From Hetaerina americana (Eukaryota; Arthropoda; Insecta; Odonata; Calopterygidae): a DNA stretch of 64,000 bases. Where the stretch lies: NCBI GenBank assembly GCA_022747635.1, contig JAKTNV010000002.1:107924869-107988868 (forward strand), written 5' to 3'. Below the pieces are notes generated by a model that did not search any database, was not told the DNA's origin, and saw only the letters and a list, made by a program, of their open reading frames with translations. This document shows, one piece after another, positions 1 to 12,165 of this stretch. The position numbers and the translations under genes are program-made. The stretch's first letter is position 1, and each line of letters opens with the position of its first letter.

Positions 1-606
1 AGAAGTGAGTGTTCTCCTGGCAATCCATTCCCTTACCTTTTTGATCATCTTAAAATAGTCAACTATGTTGAAATGATATTTCCAAAACTTACTCAGATTG
101 AGATTGGTCCTTACTGTCACGTCATTACAATGCTCAAAATGTGCTTTCATGTAGGGCTCCTTAAAGTTAGAAATAATATGCTGGCCCAGGAAGGAAGAAA
201 TAATAGGTTGGAGTAAGGAAGTGGTTTTAAGAGGAAGAAACTGGATATTGAAGAATTTAAATTCATCAAGGAGGTCATCCGGTAGGCCAGGAGGATGAGC
301 AGGAGCATTGTCCATAACAATCAAGACATGGAGTAGCAGATTAACCCCAAGCAAATAGTTTTTCACCCGATGACCAAACACTTCATTTATCCAGTCAGTA
401 AAATGGTCACGTGTCACCCAAGCCTTGTTGTTTGACCTCCACATCACATGAAGCCTGCTCCCCTGGGCTTTGCACTTCTTTGAAGGCTGGTGGAGCATCT
501 AAATGGCAAACAAGCATTGGTTTAATTTTCAAATCGCCACTTGCACTGGCAAAAAAGAACAGCATGAGACAGTCTTTCATTGGGTTGTGGCACCAATTAT
601 ACACCT
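1..606 (-). pseudogene. Tigger/pogo-type DDE transposase fragment
   Basis: Read on the minus strand, this stretch encodes the catalytic half of a Tigger (pogo superfamily, DDE_1) cut-and-paste transposase. The family motif LIVMDNAPAHPPGL is present and carries the second catalytic aspartate. It is preceded by a block resembling ASGDLKIKPMLVCH and followed by FLPLKTTSLLQP and by FWKYHFNIVDYFKMIKK. The family's next motif is LLQPMDQ, whose aspartate is the third catalytic residue; here LLQP is followed by two isoleucines, so the active site is broken. The segment runs off the left edge of the window, so the rest of the element cannot be seen. A dead transposon remnant is the only reading I consider likely. 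Confidence 0.85.
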
Positions 607-767
607 GAACACAAGTTTGAATTAATGTTAGATCACTACGATACTAAAAGTACTTGTGCTAAACACATACTTAAATAGCTGGCACAATTAATTCAGGAAT
701 CCCCCTCTCCTTGTCACATTATTTGAAATGCCGCTTGCTAAGTGAGTTATTCTTGGGCACAATAATT

Positions 768-955
768 TTGAAATGTAATGAAATAATTGACTTTGTAATT
801 CCACACACTTTATTTTAAAAAAACACCACCCAGGTTTCGACGTTGAACGTCATCATCAGGTACCTGATGATGACGTTCAACGTCGAAACCTGGGTCGCGT
901 TTTTTTTAAATAAAGTGTGTGGAATTACAAAGTCAATTATTTCATTACATTTCAA
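768..955. repeat. 188-bp near-perfect palindrome with hammerhead-like core
   Basis: Two inverted arms of 94 bases meet at GGTACC (859-864) without a spacer. Only a few mismatches are visible, around the GGTGG/CGCG and poly-A stretches. Each arm contains the string CTGATGA, a short GACG/CGTC hairpin with a 5-base loop, then GAAAC (864-889 on the plus strand, mirrored on the minus strand). That order resembles the conserved core of a hammerhead ribozyme, a motif known from Penelope-like elements. A self-paired stem I is not evident, so ribozyme function is only a suggestion. The unit is most likely a head-to-head pair of repeat ends. Confidence 0.7.
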
Positions 956-1542
956 TATGTTATGCAAATTCCACAAAGTTACGCCTGAGACAACAATAAT
1001 TTTGCTCGTAATGCAAATTACTCGATAACTGAGGTGCCCTTTTGGCAAGGTAACACTGTGTAAGGCATTTATAATGCATATTCTATTATCCCATTTATTT
1101 TATGTGTTTCCATTAATAATGTAATTAATTGATCAAGTTTTTGTATGAATAAATGAGAGCCTAACTTCAGATATATGGTTATAGTTTCCTTTTATAATTT
1201 TCATTTTCAATGCCAGGATATATACACTTTAACTTCTGTTCTCTGAGATATTAGTGTTACCATCTGCTATTGAAAATGCATTTCCTCTTCTGATATAAAT
1301 CCTGCAAAAATGTTAGCAATGCTTCAATTGAATGGTTGCTTTAAAAAAGCAGCAGCTCCTTGTACATTGTTTGACGTTTATTCATGGTATAATCCCAGAC
1401 ATTCCTTATCATTAATGCTGAGTTATTTGTGCAGATATTTTCACTGAAGTTGGCCCTGTCTTCTTGCACAGTGTCATCTTCACTTCCATCTAGCCCATTG
1501 GTAAGAGATTAATTTGAAAACATCTCAGGGTTGAATAGAAGT
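956..1542. other. AT-rich non-coding stretch
   Basis: No coding potential, repeat or RNA gene was recognised between the palindrome and the mariner remnant. Confidence 0.5.
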
Positions 1543-2033
1543 AAACACTTACCTCGATGAAACTTTTTTATTTATTGTTGTAGTCTTCCTGTGCACTGGT
1601 GCACATTTTTCAGTGCTATTCCAATGTCTTTATCCCATCTCAAAAATTGATTCATTCGGGCCCACAAAATACCCGTCAGCTTTGGCTGTTAGTTCTTCCT
1701 TAGAAGGGAATCTTTGTCCACCTAGGAAAATTTTGAGTTTGGTGAAGAGATGGAAATCTAATGGCGCCAAATCAGGCAAATAGGGTGGGCATTGTCTTAA
1801 TGAAATATGACTGTCTTCCTTGCCAAATCTGGACTATTTTCTTTAACTTTTGATGTGGTGTGACCTGGAGGTTAGCATAGTATTATCCAGTAATAATTTG
1901 CTCAATGAGAAGATTATCTATCGGCAGAATCCCTTTCGCATCCTAGAAAACTAAAGGCATCACCTTTGCAGCTGACCTTATTGCCTTAGACTTCTTTGGT
2001 GGTAGTGTATCAACAGGTACTCACTGCTTTTAA
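1543..2033 (-). pseudogene. Mariner transposase, C-terminal half (interrupted copy 1)
   Basis: On the minus strand this continues the mariner transposase that begins at 5551 and is split by a piggyBac. Recognisable family blocks are a degraded KTVIFH-DNA segment with the second catalytic aspartate, then PPYLPDLAPLDFHLF with the third, then LGGQRFPSKEELTAKADGYF near the C terminus. In-frame stops and small frameshifts are frequent, so no protein can be made. The TTAA at its right edge (2030-2033) is the target duplication of the piggyBac. The exact 3' end and terminal repeat of the mariner were not identified. Confidence 0.8.
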
Positions 2034-5000
2034 CCTTTTGCACTCGGATGTCGAGTGTGACTCGACACGGTTAGCAACGGCAGCAGCTCGTATGTCGAGC
2101 CACACTCAACATGGAGTTTCACCACAAGGGGAATTGGGATTTTTGTCTATTTTTCCAATACCTTTTCTTTTAATAATCTGCATGAAAGGAAAAGGAAAGT
2201 TAAAGCTTAATTAATAGCATGGCTTGTTTTATAAATGAATAGTATCGACCCATTATGTCATTGTCGACATAAATGCCGTCTCCCAAAGGATGCCACCACC
2301 TACGCAGATGTTTTTTGTAATCTATTTACTGTGTTGTAAGTTCTTTTTCATTTGTATTGTTCGCTTTTCATTACTTGGAAGTCAGCTAAATGTAAAGCAA
2401 TGTCTTTTAGAGATTATCGATGTCTGAAAAAAGATCGCCAGAATGTAAAGTTACCTCAGTCAGCTGATCCTTAGTTCATTGCTTTCTAGTTTGGACTCTT
2501 TCATTTCCTTTTCTTCCTAGTGTCCGCTGTCTCATCAAACATTCTGCCTGCTCTTTTCCTATCTATTGCATAGTCAGGAATCTTGAGTAGGAGGGTCCAA
2601 GATATGATCTATTATACTCATAGTGAAACACGAACCTAAGGCCTTTTCCTGGAGTCATGCTTTTTTGAGGTTGCATCATAATTGTTTGAGGAGTGTCCAA
2701 GACATGATTCATAGATTCATAGTAACTTGAACCCTAGCACTTTTCCTTTGTCGTGCTTTTTTGAGGTTGCATCATCCTCCCGTGGTAAAGAACCTTCCTT
2801 ATCTTAGTCTCCGAGGTTTGCTTACGTTTCTAGAAGCATAACGCAGGTGTTTTCCCCAATGACAGAGGGTTCTCTTACAACAGATGCTTTCCCTTTAGTT
2901 GGACGAATGCTTTGCCAGCTAGTAGTTGCTCATTCTGAACAATTTTCACCTGCTCACAATGGATAAGTATTCCAAAGAATTAGAAAGCAGCTACGAAGAA
3001 TTTTACATCGAAAGTGACGAATTTTTTAACAAATATAATAGTGACAAAAGTGAGTTATCTGAGAATGCATTTGGAAATGATGAACCAGTCGCTGGTCCAA
3101 GTGGAACTATGGAAAGGAAAACGTCCAAAGATCAGGGTGAATGTACTGACAGTGACAGTGAATTCATAACGGCAAAACAAAGACGCACAATTGTTTATTC
3201 AAGTGATAGTGATGGAATTACAGGTGATAGCATTGTGCATTTGGGTATAAGCTCCAGTGAAAGTAGTGTTTATAGTGGAAAACCAGAAAAAGAAAAGTGG
3301 AATACTGTATCTGTGAATAACCATGAGCCTAGCAGAATCCCCTTCTCCACTGGTCAGTTACGTGTTGGACATCAAGTTCCTTCTGGATGTGCCACACCAA
3401 TAGAGTTTTTTCAGTTGTTTTTTACAGACAGATTGATACAAAATATAACAGAAGAAACTTAACGAGTATGCTAGGCATAAAATTAGCCAGAAAGAACTAC
3501 CGCGGCGATCCACTTGGAATAATTGGAAAGATGTGACGATGGCGGAAATGAAGGCTTTTCTTGGTGTATTACTAAATATGGGTGTATTGAATCACCCTAA
3601 CTTACAGAGTTATTGGTCCACAGATTTTGAGTCTCATATACCATTTTTTCGAGCTGTTTTCAAAAGAGAAAGGTTCTTGATAATATTTTGGATGTTACAC
3701 TTGAAAAATGATCAAAAGTCAAGTAAAGATTTGAGAACAAGAACCGAGAAGGTAAACTGCTTCCTGTCATACCTTGAAATGAAATTTAGGGAGAGATTCT
3801 ACCCTGGAATGGATATTTCTGCTGATGAGGCTGTTGTTGGTTTCAAGGGAAAGATACACTTCATCACGTATAATCCTAAAAAGCCAACAAAATGGGGTAT
3901 TCGTCTATATGTCGTCTCAGATTCCAAAAGTGGTTACGTACATTCATTTGTCCCTTATTATGGTGGAATAATAACTGAAACATTGGTGAGACCTGATCTC
4001 CCTTTTACTAGCAGAATAGTTTTAAAACTGCATGAAAGATTGAAGAACTCAGTATCTGGTTCTCAAGGCTATCATTTCTTCACTGACAGGCATTAAACTA
4101 GTGTCACTCTTGCAAGGGAATTGCTAAAGGAAAAAACATGCTTGACAGGGACAATAATGCCCAATAAGAAAGATAATCCACCTGTGATCAAACATCCAAA
4201 GCTATAGAAAAGAGAGACAGTGGCTTACAGGGATGGAAATGTAATGCTCCTTGCATGGAAAGACAAGAGGATAGTCACAATGCTCAGTATGTGGGACACT
4301 GCAGAGACTGAGTCCATGGAAAGGAGAGTTCGTGGTGGTGGGAATAAATAGTTTTCAAACCCAAGGTTGTGACAAACTATACCAAGTTTATGGGGGGAGT
4401 TGATATAGTGGATTATGGCACAAGCTCGTACTGTTTCATGAGGAAAACTCCGAAGTGGTGGCATAAATTGTTTTTGTGGTGGCTTGAGGTCAGTGTTGTA
4501 AATTCATTTACATTGTATAAAGAATGCCAACAAAGAAAAAATGAAAAACTGATCTCGCATGTGAAATTTGTTAGGAAAACTAGTTCACGACCTCGTTGGA
4601 GAATTCCAACATGGTACACAAACTTCCAGGTTTAGATTACCATCCACAAACATAGAGCAATGTTTAGATGGAAAACTCCATATAATCACACCTCACCCTA
4701 GCAAAAAACATTAGGATTGTGCGGTTTGCCCTAACCGAAAAATCAAAGGTGGAAGAAGAGAGATGATACATATCTGTGAGACATGTGAATGTAAACCAGG
4801 TCTTCATGTTGGTGAATGCTTCCAAAAATATCATACCATGAAAAATTATAGAGTTTCAATTATGGTTTATCAATAAATGTATCAATAATTATGTCAAAAA
4901 ATCCAAATATATCAGTTTGTATGAAAAGAAACTCCAGTTTTTCATTCTAGTACCACGGGTAGTAAATTTGGGGTATTTAAAAAATTGAATCCCGAGTAGA

Positions 5001-5038
5001 CTAAGGCAATCGAGAAAAAAGCACCCGAGGGCAAAGGG
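2034..5038 (+). mobile_element. piggyBac-type DNA transposon, non-autonomous by decay
   Basis: The element is bounded by TTAA at 2030-2033 and again at 5039-5042. The left end begins CCTTTTGCACTCGG and the right end finishes CCGAGGGCAAAGGG, which are inverted repeats of each other with few mismatches. A subterminal palindromic block rich in TGTCGAG and ACTCGAC lies just inside the left end. The body holds a broken piggyBac transposase. TTAA target choice and CCY termini are hallmarks of the superfamily. The insertion splits a mariner, so it is the younger of the two. Confidence 0.9.
2926..4862 (+). pseudogene. piggyBac transposase (PGBD4-like), broken
   Basis: An acidic, serine-rich N-terminal region (2926-3330) is followed by TPIEFFQLFFTDRLI, the typical start of the piggyBac transposase domain. 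A one-base shift near 3461 moves the reading from the first open frame to the second. The catalytic blocks can all be recognised: SADEAVVGFKGK near 3821, FFTDRH near 4080 and YTKFMGGVDIVDY near 4380. An in-frame stop directly follows FFTDRH (4094-4096) and another lies near 4205. The last part (about 4710-4850) keeps the cysteine-rich zinc-binding tail, with CAVCP, ICETCECKPGLH and CFQKYH. With at least one frameshift and several stops the gene is dead although the catalytic aspartates remain readable. Confidence 0.9.
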
Positions 5039-5551
5039 TTAATGTTGTTTTTTCTCTGGGGTACAGTAATTGACCCAAGTTTCATCTATGCTTACAAACT
5101 GGAGCAAAAAATCGTGTTGATTGCTTTTAAAACGGGTGATATATTGTTTCAAAATTTCTATTCTGATTCATTTGTGATCCTGCGTCAAGAGTGGTGGCAC
5201 CCCCCTGGCTGATAATTTTCTCACATCTGATTTCACTGTTAAAATGTGATATGCCCATTCAGAGGATATGCCTGCAGTTTCAGTGATTTCTCCCACTTTC
5301 AGTTGGCGATCCTTTGTGACAAAATTATACATTTTTGCAATAGTTTCTGGGGTAGTGGTGAATTTTAGCTGACCATTATGTGGTCCATCATTAAGGTATC
5401 CTGACCACACTACAACTCATTTGTCCACTCTGCAACAGTTGAATATGAAGGAGCAGAATCCCCCAGAGTGTTCTGGAAGTTGAATTTCCTTTGCTTTCAT
5501 GGCTTTCTTTATTAAGAATTTAATCACTGCCTGAATCTCAATTTTTTCCAT
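5039..5551 (-). pseudogene. Mariner transposase, N-terminal half (interrupted copy 1)
   Basis: The minus-strand start at 5551 opens with MEKIEIQAVIKFLIKK, the beginning of the mariner paired-type DNA-binding domain. It continues through TTPETIAKMYNFVTKDRQLK, a degraded helix-turn-helix with ISSEWAYHILT, and RKLSARGVPPLLT. It reaches SIDETWVNYCTPE, which holds the first catalytic aspartate of a D,D34D active site, and stops at the piggyBac border at 5042. Stops and frameshifts are present. The remainder of the gene lies at 1543-2033. Confidence 0.85.
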
Positions 5552-5555
5552 CCTT

Positions 5556-6285
5556 GCCAAACCCTACATGGGAACAGCAACAGTGGCTGCCTCAAGGGTA
5601 AATGGGGTCTTTTAGTTTGGTGGGTTATTGCTTGGAGAGGAGTTCATTGATAGAAATGGGGGAAAAGAAAGGACTAAAAAAACACACAACGGCGGTCCCG
5701 ATTTAACCCAAATTAAATGTATCCTAGGCAGACAGAGTTTACAACAAATATCCCTTGACACGGCTTGGCGCTTCCAACCAGGAGAAAGGGCCCAGCCCAA
5801 CCTTCCTATCTGATCTCGAGTCCCAGACTGGCTTCTTTGGGATGACATCAGTCACCCGTCGTCGTTATCAACACCCTCTCCAGGCAGAAAGGGGGGGGGT
5901 TTGGGCATCAACCACTGGTCCGTAGTCCACGGCGAGTCACCAGTTATCACTATGTCCACATCAAGTCACCAGCAGTGACTCGGCCACGCCATTCTTGACC
6001 GGTGAATCACACGGCAGAACATGCTGATGCAACACTTTGAGCAAGTAAAATTTCATTTTAGGCTTCTTGTTTCAGGCCCTATGTAGCGAGAACTTAGCAT
6101 TTACTGTGGTCCCTTATTCCTTTTTTAGTTTCTATAGTTAAGGGTTTTTCGGGAAAGTACATTACTAACAAATCAAGAATATTATAACCCCTAGTTCATG
6201 AAATGACAAGTCAATGCAAGGAGTTCAATGTAAAAGAATACAATAGGAATTCGCAATTACCTTTGTCTTAACCCCCAGTTTTAAA
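5556..6285. other. Unassigned stretch, GC-richer in part
   Basis: The part around 5690-6010 is richer in G and C than its surroundings and contains repeated phrases built on GTCACC and AGTCACCAG. It may be another repeat, but no family was recognised and no convincing reading frame is present. Confidence 0.4.
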
Positions 6286-6690
6286 ACTATGTGCTCCAGC
6301 CAATATCTAGGACATTAAAATCTTCACCAATTATAACATCGCAATCATTTTGTTGGGATAAGAAACCCCTGATTTGATGATCTAATTCTAGTATTGAATT
6401 TTCTTTGTCGACTGGCAGTCTGTAAAATTTGTATATAGAAATTCTTTTGGGTTGAGGACTTTTAATTGAGCTCCAAACACTTTCCAAACCATTACCGGGA
6501 ATTACCGTAGCCTGGGTGACACAAGAATTTTTGACTGCCATAAAGACACCACCCATGATACTATTTGTTCTTCATTTCTGTAAATAGAAAAGGATTTCGG
6601 GAAAATTTCACCGCTGACAATATCAGTGGATAACCAGCTTCCTGTCTCAATAATTTTATCTGAGTCTGTGCTTTGAGCAAGGTGATCATT
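6286..6690 (-). pseudogene. Non-LTR retrotransposon endonuclease fragment (CR1/jockey-like)
   Basis: The minus strand encodes part of an apurinic-type endonuclease domain. Recognisable blocks are ETGSWLSTDIVSGEIFP, GGVFMAVKNS and, towards the end, CDVIIGEDFNVLDIGWS; the last corresponds to the GGDFN block of these enzymes. A frameshift lies between the first and second blocks near 6560. The fragment has no reverse transcriptase next to it on this strand, so it is an isolated remnant. It is distinct from the N1 family seen repeatedly elsewhere in the window. Confidence 0.75.
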
Positions 6691-7059
6691 TTTGCGACTT
6701 TGTTTTTTAAACTTCGGCGATTAACTAGTTATACAGATAATATTTATCAGAAATACTTTTTTTTAATTTTTAACGAAGACCATCTTCCAACTGATATTGA
6801 GCCGCTTAAAACATTCCCTCTATGGATAGGGGGATAAAGAATACTCCCGCAGTATCCCTGCTTTTCCTAAGAGGCAACTAAAATGGTGGTGAGAAAACCC
6901 AGAAAACAAACCCCCAGCCAGCAAGGGATGCTTCCGAACAATGCTGTGAATCCACTGTCTGTGCGTGGCCATACCATCTGGCCTGCGATTCGCCCAAGTG
7001 TTTGACATGCCTGCAGACAAGCTAACAAAAAATGAGAATTTATTTGAAAAGTACTAGGT

Positions 7060-7300
7060 AAATATGACGAAAATGCCAAAGAGAAATGTTATCTGTCACT
7101 TGTTAGGCCAATTTTAGAATATACTGCTAGTTGAGGTTATCCTCACAAACATGGATAGATTGCCGAAGTGGTTCGCGGGCAGTGTGAAGGACCTAGACTT
7201 ATAAGCGTTGATAAACCAAGTGCCATATCCAAAGTATTAGAACATTGGGCTGGGAATCTTACATGGAGTGAAGGTTAAGTTAAAGATTATATGTTCCAAA
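7060..7300 (+). pseudogene. Non-LTR reverse transcriptase C-terminal fragment
   Basis: The plus strand reads AKEKCYLSLVRPILEYTAS, then a stop, then IAEVVRGQCEGPRLIS and ISKVLEHW. This is the usual block after the reverse transcriptase fingers of CR1/jockey-like elements, which normally reads LVRPILEYA-VWDP and QRRAARF. Two in-frame stops show that it is dead. It may derive from the same kind of element as the endonuclease fragment at 6286-6690, but the two lie on opposite strands. Confidence 0.7.
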
Positions 7301-7397
7301 CCAATCAATTTTTGCACACACGGTGACCTCATTTTTTCCACGAGCAATAAGGGATCATATTTGAGTCAAAATTAATTTGGTGCGTGTTCACCCGCTG

Positions 7398-7570
7398 CCA
7401 CACTATTTATTTATTTATTGACTTAATTGGGCGAGGTTGAGACTATTAGCCCCTTCTTCCACCTAACCCTACATTACAGACATTATATTGAAGACAATCA
7501 CTTACAACCAAGCCGTAGATGGAGGGAAATCCACCTAGGCGGGAATCGAACCTGCAACCTTAGGGATTAG
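7398..7570 (-). repeat. SINE-like repeat with pol III B-box and ATTT-type tail
   Basis: On the minus strand the string GGTTCGATTCCC (7541-7552) is a perfect match to a tRNA-type internal B-box promoter. About 140 bases downstream the unit ends in a run of AAAT repeats (7403-7420). This is the expected layout of a tRNA-derived SINE. A clear A-box was not found upstream, so the head may be truncated or degenerate. Confidence 0.5.
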
Positions 7571-7573
7571 GAA

Positions 7574-8013
7574 GGAGAGAACCAAGGTAGCAATTAGAAC
7601 ATCATTAGAGAGGAAAAAAGAATACTATCAGGATGTATTTGCCTGTTCCATAGATGTCCAACAGGTTGTTTGATAGAGTGGATTTGGAAAATTAATGAGC
7701 ATAATGTAGATAATAGAAATGGATTGGAGAGATAGGAGGCTAATCTGCAACCTGTACATGTTTCAGACTGGTATCAGGTGTAAGTGGGGAATGGAGAGTC
7801 TGAATGGGTGGTGTTGGGGAGAGGAGTCTGGCATGGGGTGTATCCCATTATCACCCGTGCTGCTCAACGCATGATAGATGCTGATTGGAGCCTTTTGAAA
7901 TGTTAGTGTGTATAAGGATGCAGGAGAAGTCAGAAAGGAAAACAAACAAGGTAATGCAAAGAAGGGAGGAGAGCGAGGATTTTTGAGAGAAAATCAAAGG
8001 AGGCAGGAGAAAT
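7574..8013 (+). pseudogene. N1 non-LTR fragment, internally deleted
   Basis: This copy matches the reverse transcriptase region of the N1 family at 20384-22400. Shared strings include the CAGGATGTATTTGCCTGTT region, GGAGAGATAGGAGGCTAAT and the PLSPVLL-type block. Near 7880 the sequence jumps to the 3' region with CTTTTGAAATGTTAGTGTG, so several hundred bases are missing. No open frame survives. Confidence 0.7.
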
Positions 8014-8262
8014 GTATCTTATTGCAGGATATATTTATTTTCATATTTATTCACTGAATATACATGAAAAAGTTTACATTGTAGCGCTTAATATTATTAC
8101 AGAACAACCTGATAAATGTGGATTTTTTAACACGTTTTTATTCAAATTGGAACAGACAGGGTCAGTAAAATAAAAAATGATTTAATCAATTTTGCCAATT
8201 AGATATGATTCCTTAAACATACATGAATTAGGGTATCAAAAACTCCTCTGCATTCTAGTGTC

Positions 8263-9371
8263 CTACATTGATATAGCCACCGAGGCACTGTTTGTCCCAG
8301 AATGTGAATTGGTGGTCATATGGTCGTTAGTTGGCTCCCTGTTGATATCTATATGCATTTTCATGTGCCTTTTAAGAGTTCTCTTTTGTGAGAATGGTTT
8401 CGAACATACCTCACACTTGACTGGCCTTGGAGCACTGTGCGTCAACCTGTGCTCAGTAAGCTGCTGTTTAAGTGTAAACGCCTTCGAACACACCTCACAT
8501 TTGTGCGGCTTCTCCCCAGTATGGATTAACATGTGAACTTTCAGGCATTGTTTCAGGGCAAATGTCTTTTGACACACCTCACATTTGTGAGGCCTTTCAC
8601 CAGTATGACTCAACATGTGAACTTTCAGGGATTGTTTCACACTGAACGCCTTTAAACACACCTCGCATTTGTAAGGCTTTTCCCCAGTATGACTCAACAT
8701 GTGACGCTCGAGGTGTTGCCTGTGAAGAAAACCTTTAAAACATACCTGGCATTTAAGAGGCCTTTCACCAGAATGTACCAACATATGCCTCTTAAGATGT
8801 GCCTTTTGCAAGAATGCCTTCAAACATATATCACACTTGTGCCTCCTTGTGCCATCGTGCATCAACCGGTGCTCCATAAGCTGTTGTTGACATGTGAATG
8901 CTTTGGAACACACCTCACATACGTACAATTTTTCCCCTACATGTCTACGAATGTGATCCCTAAGATGTTCTTCGAGAATGAACGTCTTTGGACATATACC
9001 ACACTTGTACGGTCTTTTCCTGGTATGTTTTAACATGTGACCCTCAATGTGTTGTTTGTGATGAAAACCTTTCATACATATCGCACAATAATAAGGCCTG
9101 TCACCAGTGTGTATCAACGTGTGACTCTTCAGTTTGTACTTTTGCGAGAATGCTTTCAAACAAATTGCACACTTGTATGTTATTGCATTTACTTCAACAT
9201 CATTTGTGCACTCAAAAGAATCAGCATCAACATCACTTCCGATTTCTTCTGCCTTCACATGGTGTACATCCATCACATGTGCTTTGAGGATATCTTCTTG
9301 TGCAAATCCCTTGTTGCAAATTTGACATGTGCGCAGAGTATTCCCAACACAATCTTGTCCTTTGCTAACAT
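8263..9371 (-). CDS. Gene A exon 5: eleven C2H2 fingers
   Basis: The 3' splice site is TTTCAG just before 9371. The exon enters in phase 1, completing a GAT codon with the final G of exon 4. It encodes eleven fingers of the form C-x2-C-x12-H-x3/4-H, from CQICNKGF to CEVCSKPF, followed by a short tail rich in Asn, Thr and Ser that ends at 8263. An in-frame ATG at 9387 lies in the intron and is not the start. The ACHML-type spacing between fingers is regular and no finger has lost a ligand. Confidence 0.9.
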
Positions 9372-12133
9372 CTGAAACGGTTGTCATTCAAGGAATTAGA
9401 CCCAGTTATTTTTCAAGGAAACATAATATATACATGTTTATGAATTTTCATACCCTTGCTTTGGGTTGCTATGATATTGAATAATGATGTAGGAAGAAGC
9501 GTAATTAACATTGAGCAAGCAGCAGATAGAATATTACTATTAGAGATAAAAGCAGAACTTTGTCATTGTTCAGGTATCCATGCCAAAGAGGAATCATATA
9601 GAGGAAGAAGTTGACAGGATATATAATTGGTGAGAGGACATAATCATGTCTGTTCCTGCAGGGAAACATTTGATAGTGATGAGTGATTAGAATGCCATAA
9701 TAGACAAAGGAATAGATGGTGATGAGAGGGGGGCGTACGGTTTTGGTACACTGCAAGGAATGAAATGAAATCACTGTGAGAAGAAAGCAATAGAGTTTTG
9801 TAGGAGACAAGGGTTAGTCATTATAAACTCATGGTTTCGATACCACAAAAGGCATAGGTATGCATAGAAAATGCTAGGTGACTCAGAAAGGTATGACTTA
9901 GATTATATTCTTGTTAGGCACAAATTCAGAAACAGTGAGATCCATTCGCACAGCATCCTGGGAGCCGATGCAGACTCTGACCACAATTTTGTTGTTATGA
10001 AGTGTCGAGTCAATTCTAAAAAGATAAGGCAAGGGCAGCGGTTTAGGAAATGGAATGCAGAAGCATTTAATGGATTGACAAGGAAGGAGTACCAGCAGAC
10101 TGTAGAGAAAATCATGGAGGATGATGAAGATATGGGTACAATGGAAGAAAAATGGAAATGCATAATCAAATGGATATTAAAAGATTTAAATAAAACTATA
10201 GGAATGGTTAATGGGAAAAGGACAGGGAAACCATGGAAGACAGATGAAATGATTAGATATTTAGATGAGAGAAGAAAATGGCAGAATGTAAAGACAGAGA
10301 TAGACAAAAAGAAGTACAAAGAGTTAAAAAATTAATTGAGATGGGCAACAAACAAAGCTAAAGAAGCATTCTGGAAGAGACAGCCCAAAGATATGGAAAG
10401 TTTGCTGAGGAAGGGTGAAATTGGGGCACTATACAGCAATATAAAAATCACAATCTGGAAGTAAGAAGGGCAGATCTGTGCTAACAGTTAAGGATCAGTT
10501 GTTTAAGATAATAGTTAATGCAGAAAAGATTCAAGACAGTTGGAAGGCATAAAAAGAAAAACTTTTTGGTAGAGAATATTGGCAAACAAGGTTAGACATA
10601 GAAAGGGAACATGATATGGTTGGAGACGGCTCAGGTTGAGACATACTCTACCATGAGATAAAAAGGGCATTAAGGGAGATGAAACCCAATAAGGTCGTGG
10701 GTATAGACAATAATCCAGTGAAACAACTGAAATGTTTAGGAAAATGTAGAAGGAAGAGAGACTGATTTTTAGTATCTATGAGGAAGGAATCTGGTGGGAA
10801 GACTTGGTGAGATCAGCCTTAGTTCCTATTCCAAAAAATGTAAAGGCTACATCAAGTGAGGACAACATAACAATTAGTTTTATATCTGATGCAGCTGAAG
10901 TTGTTCTCCAGATTATCAACAAAAGGATAGAGAGTAGGGCAAATGATTATGTAGGGGATGATCAGTTCGTGTTTAGGAAGGAGAGAGGCACACGTGATGC
11001 CATTTCATTCATGAGATCAGTAATCAAGAGGAATATAGAATACAACTAGGATACATTTGCCTGTTTGGTAGATTTGGAAAAGGCATTTGATAGAGGGCAT
11101 TGGGAAAAATTAATGACTACATTGCAGCAAATAGGAATAGATTGGACGGAAAGGAGGCTAATCTGCAGCCTGTACTTCTCTCAGACTGCTATGGTGCGAG
11201 TGGGAAATTGGGAGTCCGAATGGGCAGTGTTCGATACAGGTGTAAGGCAGGGTTGCCCATTACCACCAGTGCTGTTCAAACTATATGTGGAGGATATAAT
11301 TACAGAGTCATGGCAAGAACTGGAGTTAGGCATGACAGTAGGAGGATAACTCTTAAAATTAATTAGGTGTGCTGATGACCTAGGTATAATACATCAGTCA
11401 GCCAAGGGATTACAAGCAATGCTGAGTAAATTGTAAACTCAGTGTGATAGATATTGTATGAGAATCAATATCGATAAAAAGAAATTTTTGAGCTTTTCTA
11501 GAAAGAAAAAGGTAAAGCTGAACATTAAAATGCAGGGCCAAAAACTGGAGCAGGTAGAACAGTTTAGGAATCTGTAAAGTGTTTCGTATCAACAGAATCC
11601 AAGTAATAGGGATAGAAGAATTGTATATGGATGTTAAAAATAGACGTATAAACACTTTAATATGGAGGGTAGCCAGGTACAGTGCATTAATGTGGTCACC
11701 GAAGCAGGAGAATAGATGTAGATTAGAGGCTTTTGAAATATGAGTGTGAAGATCGAGTTTGTGAAATGGAAAAAAATTAAAACAAACGAGGAAGTACTAG
11801 CTTTAGTAGGTGAGGAGAGGGGTTTGTTTGGAGAAATCCTATGGAGGCAGGAAAAGTGGATGAAAGGGGTATTGACCGGCAGTGAGATGTTGAAGACTGT
11901 AATATAGGGAAGAATGTTGGGCAAACGAGGAAAGGGAAGGAACAGGATAGGGATGTTGGACGGGATGAAGGGAGGAAGAAAGTACTCAGAGACGAAGAGG
12001 GACCTGGTATAGAGTAGGATGCTGGATTTTGTTTTGTTAGGAGTCACAAAATATTTATTTATTAGCTGTGTCCATCCAAAAACCTACCTTAACCACTAGA
12101 TTACCTAATAATAGTTATAACAATATATATATA

Positions 12134-12165
<32 letters not shown>

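Noticed and set aside
8689..9375. Plus-strand frames over gene A exon 5
   Set aside because: They are shadows of the zinc-finger exon on the other strand.
9387..9387. ATG at 9387 as start of a 374-aa finger-only protein
   Set aside because: A TTTCAG acceptor 13 bases downstream restores the exact phase used by gene B, so the ATG is intronic.
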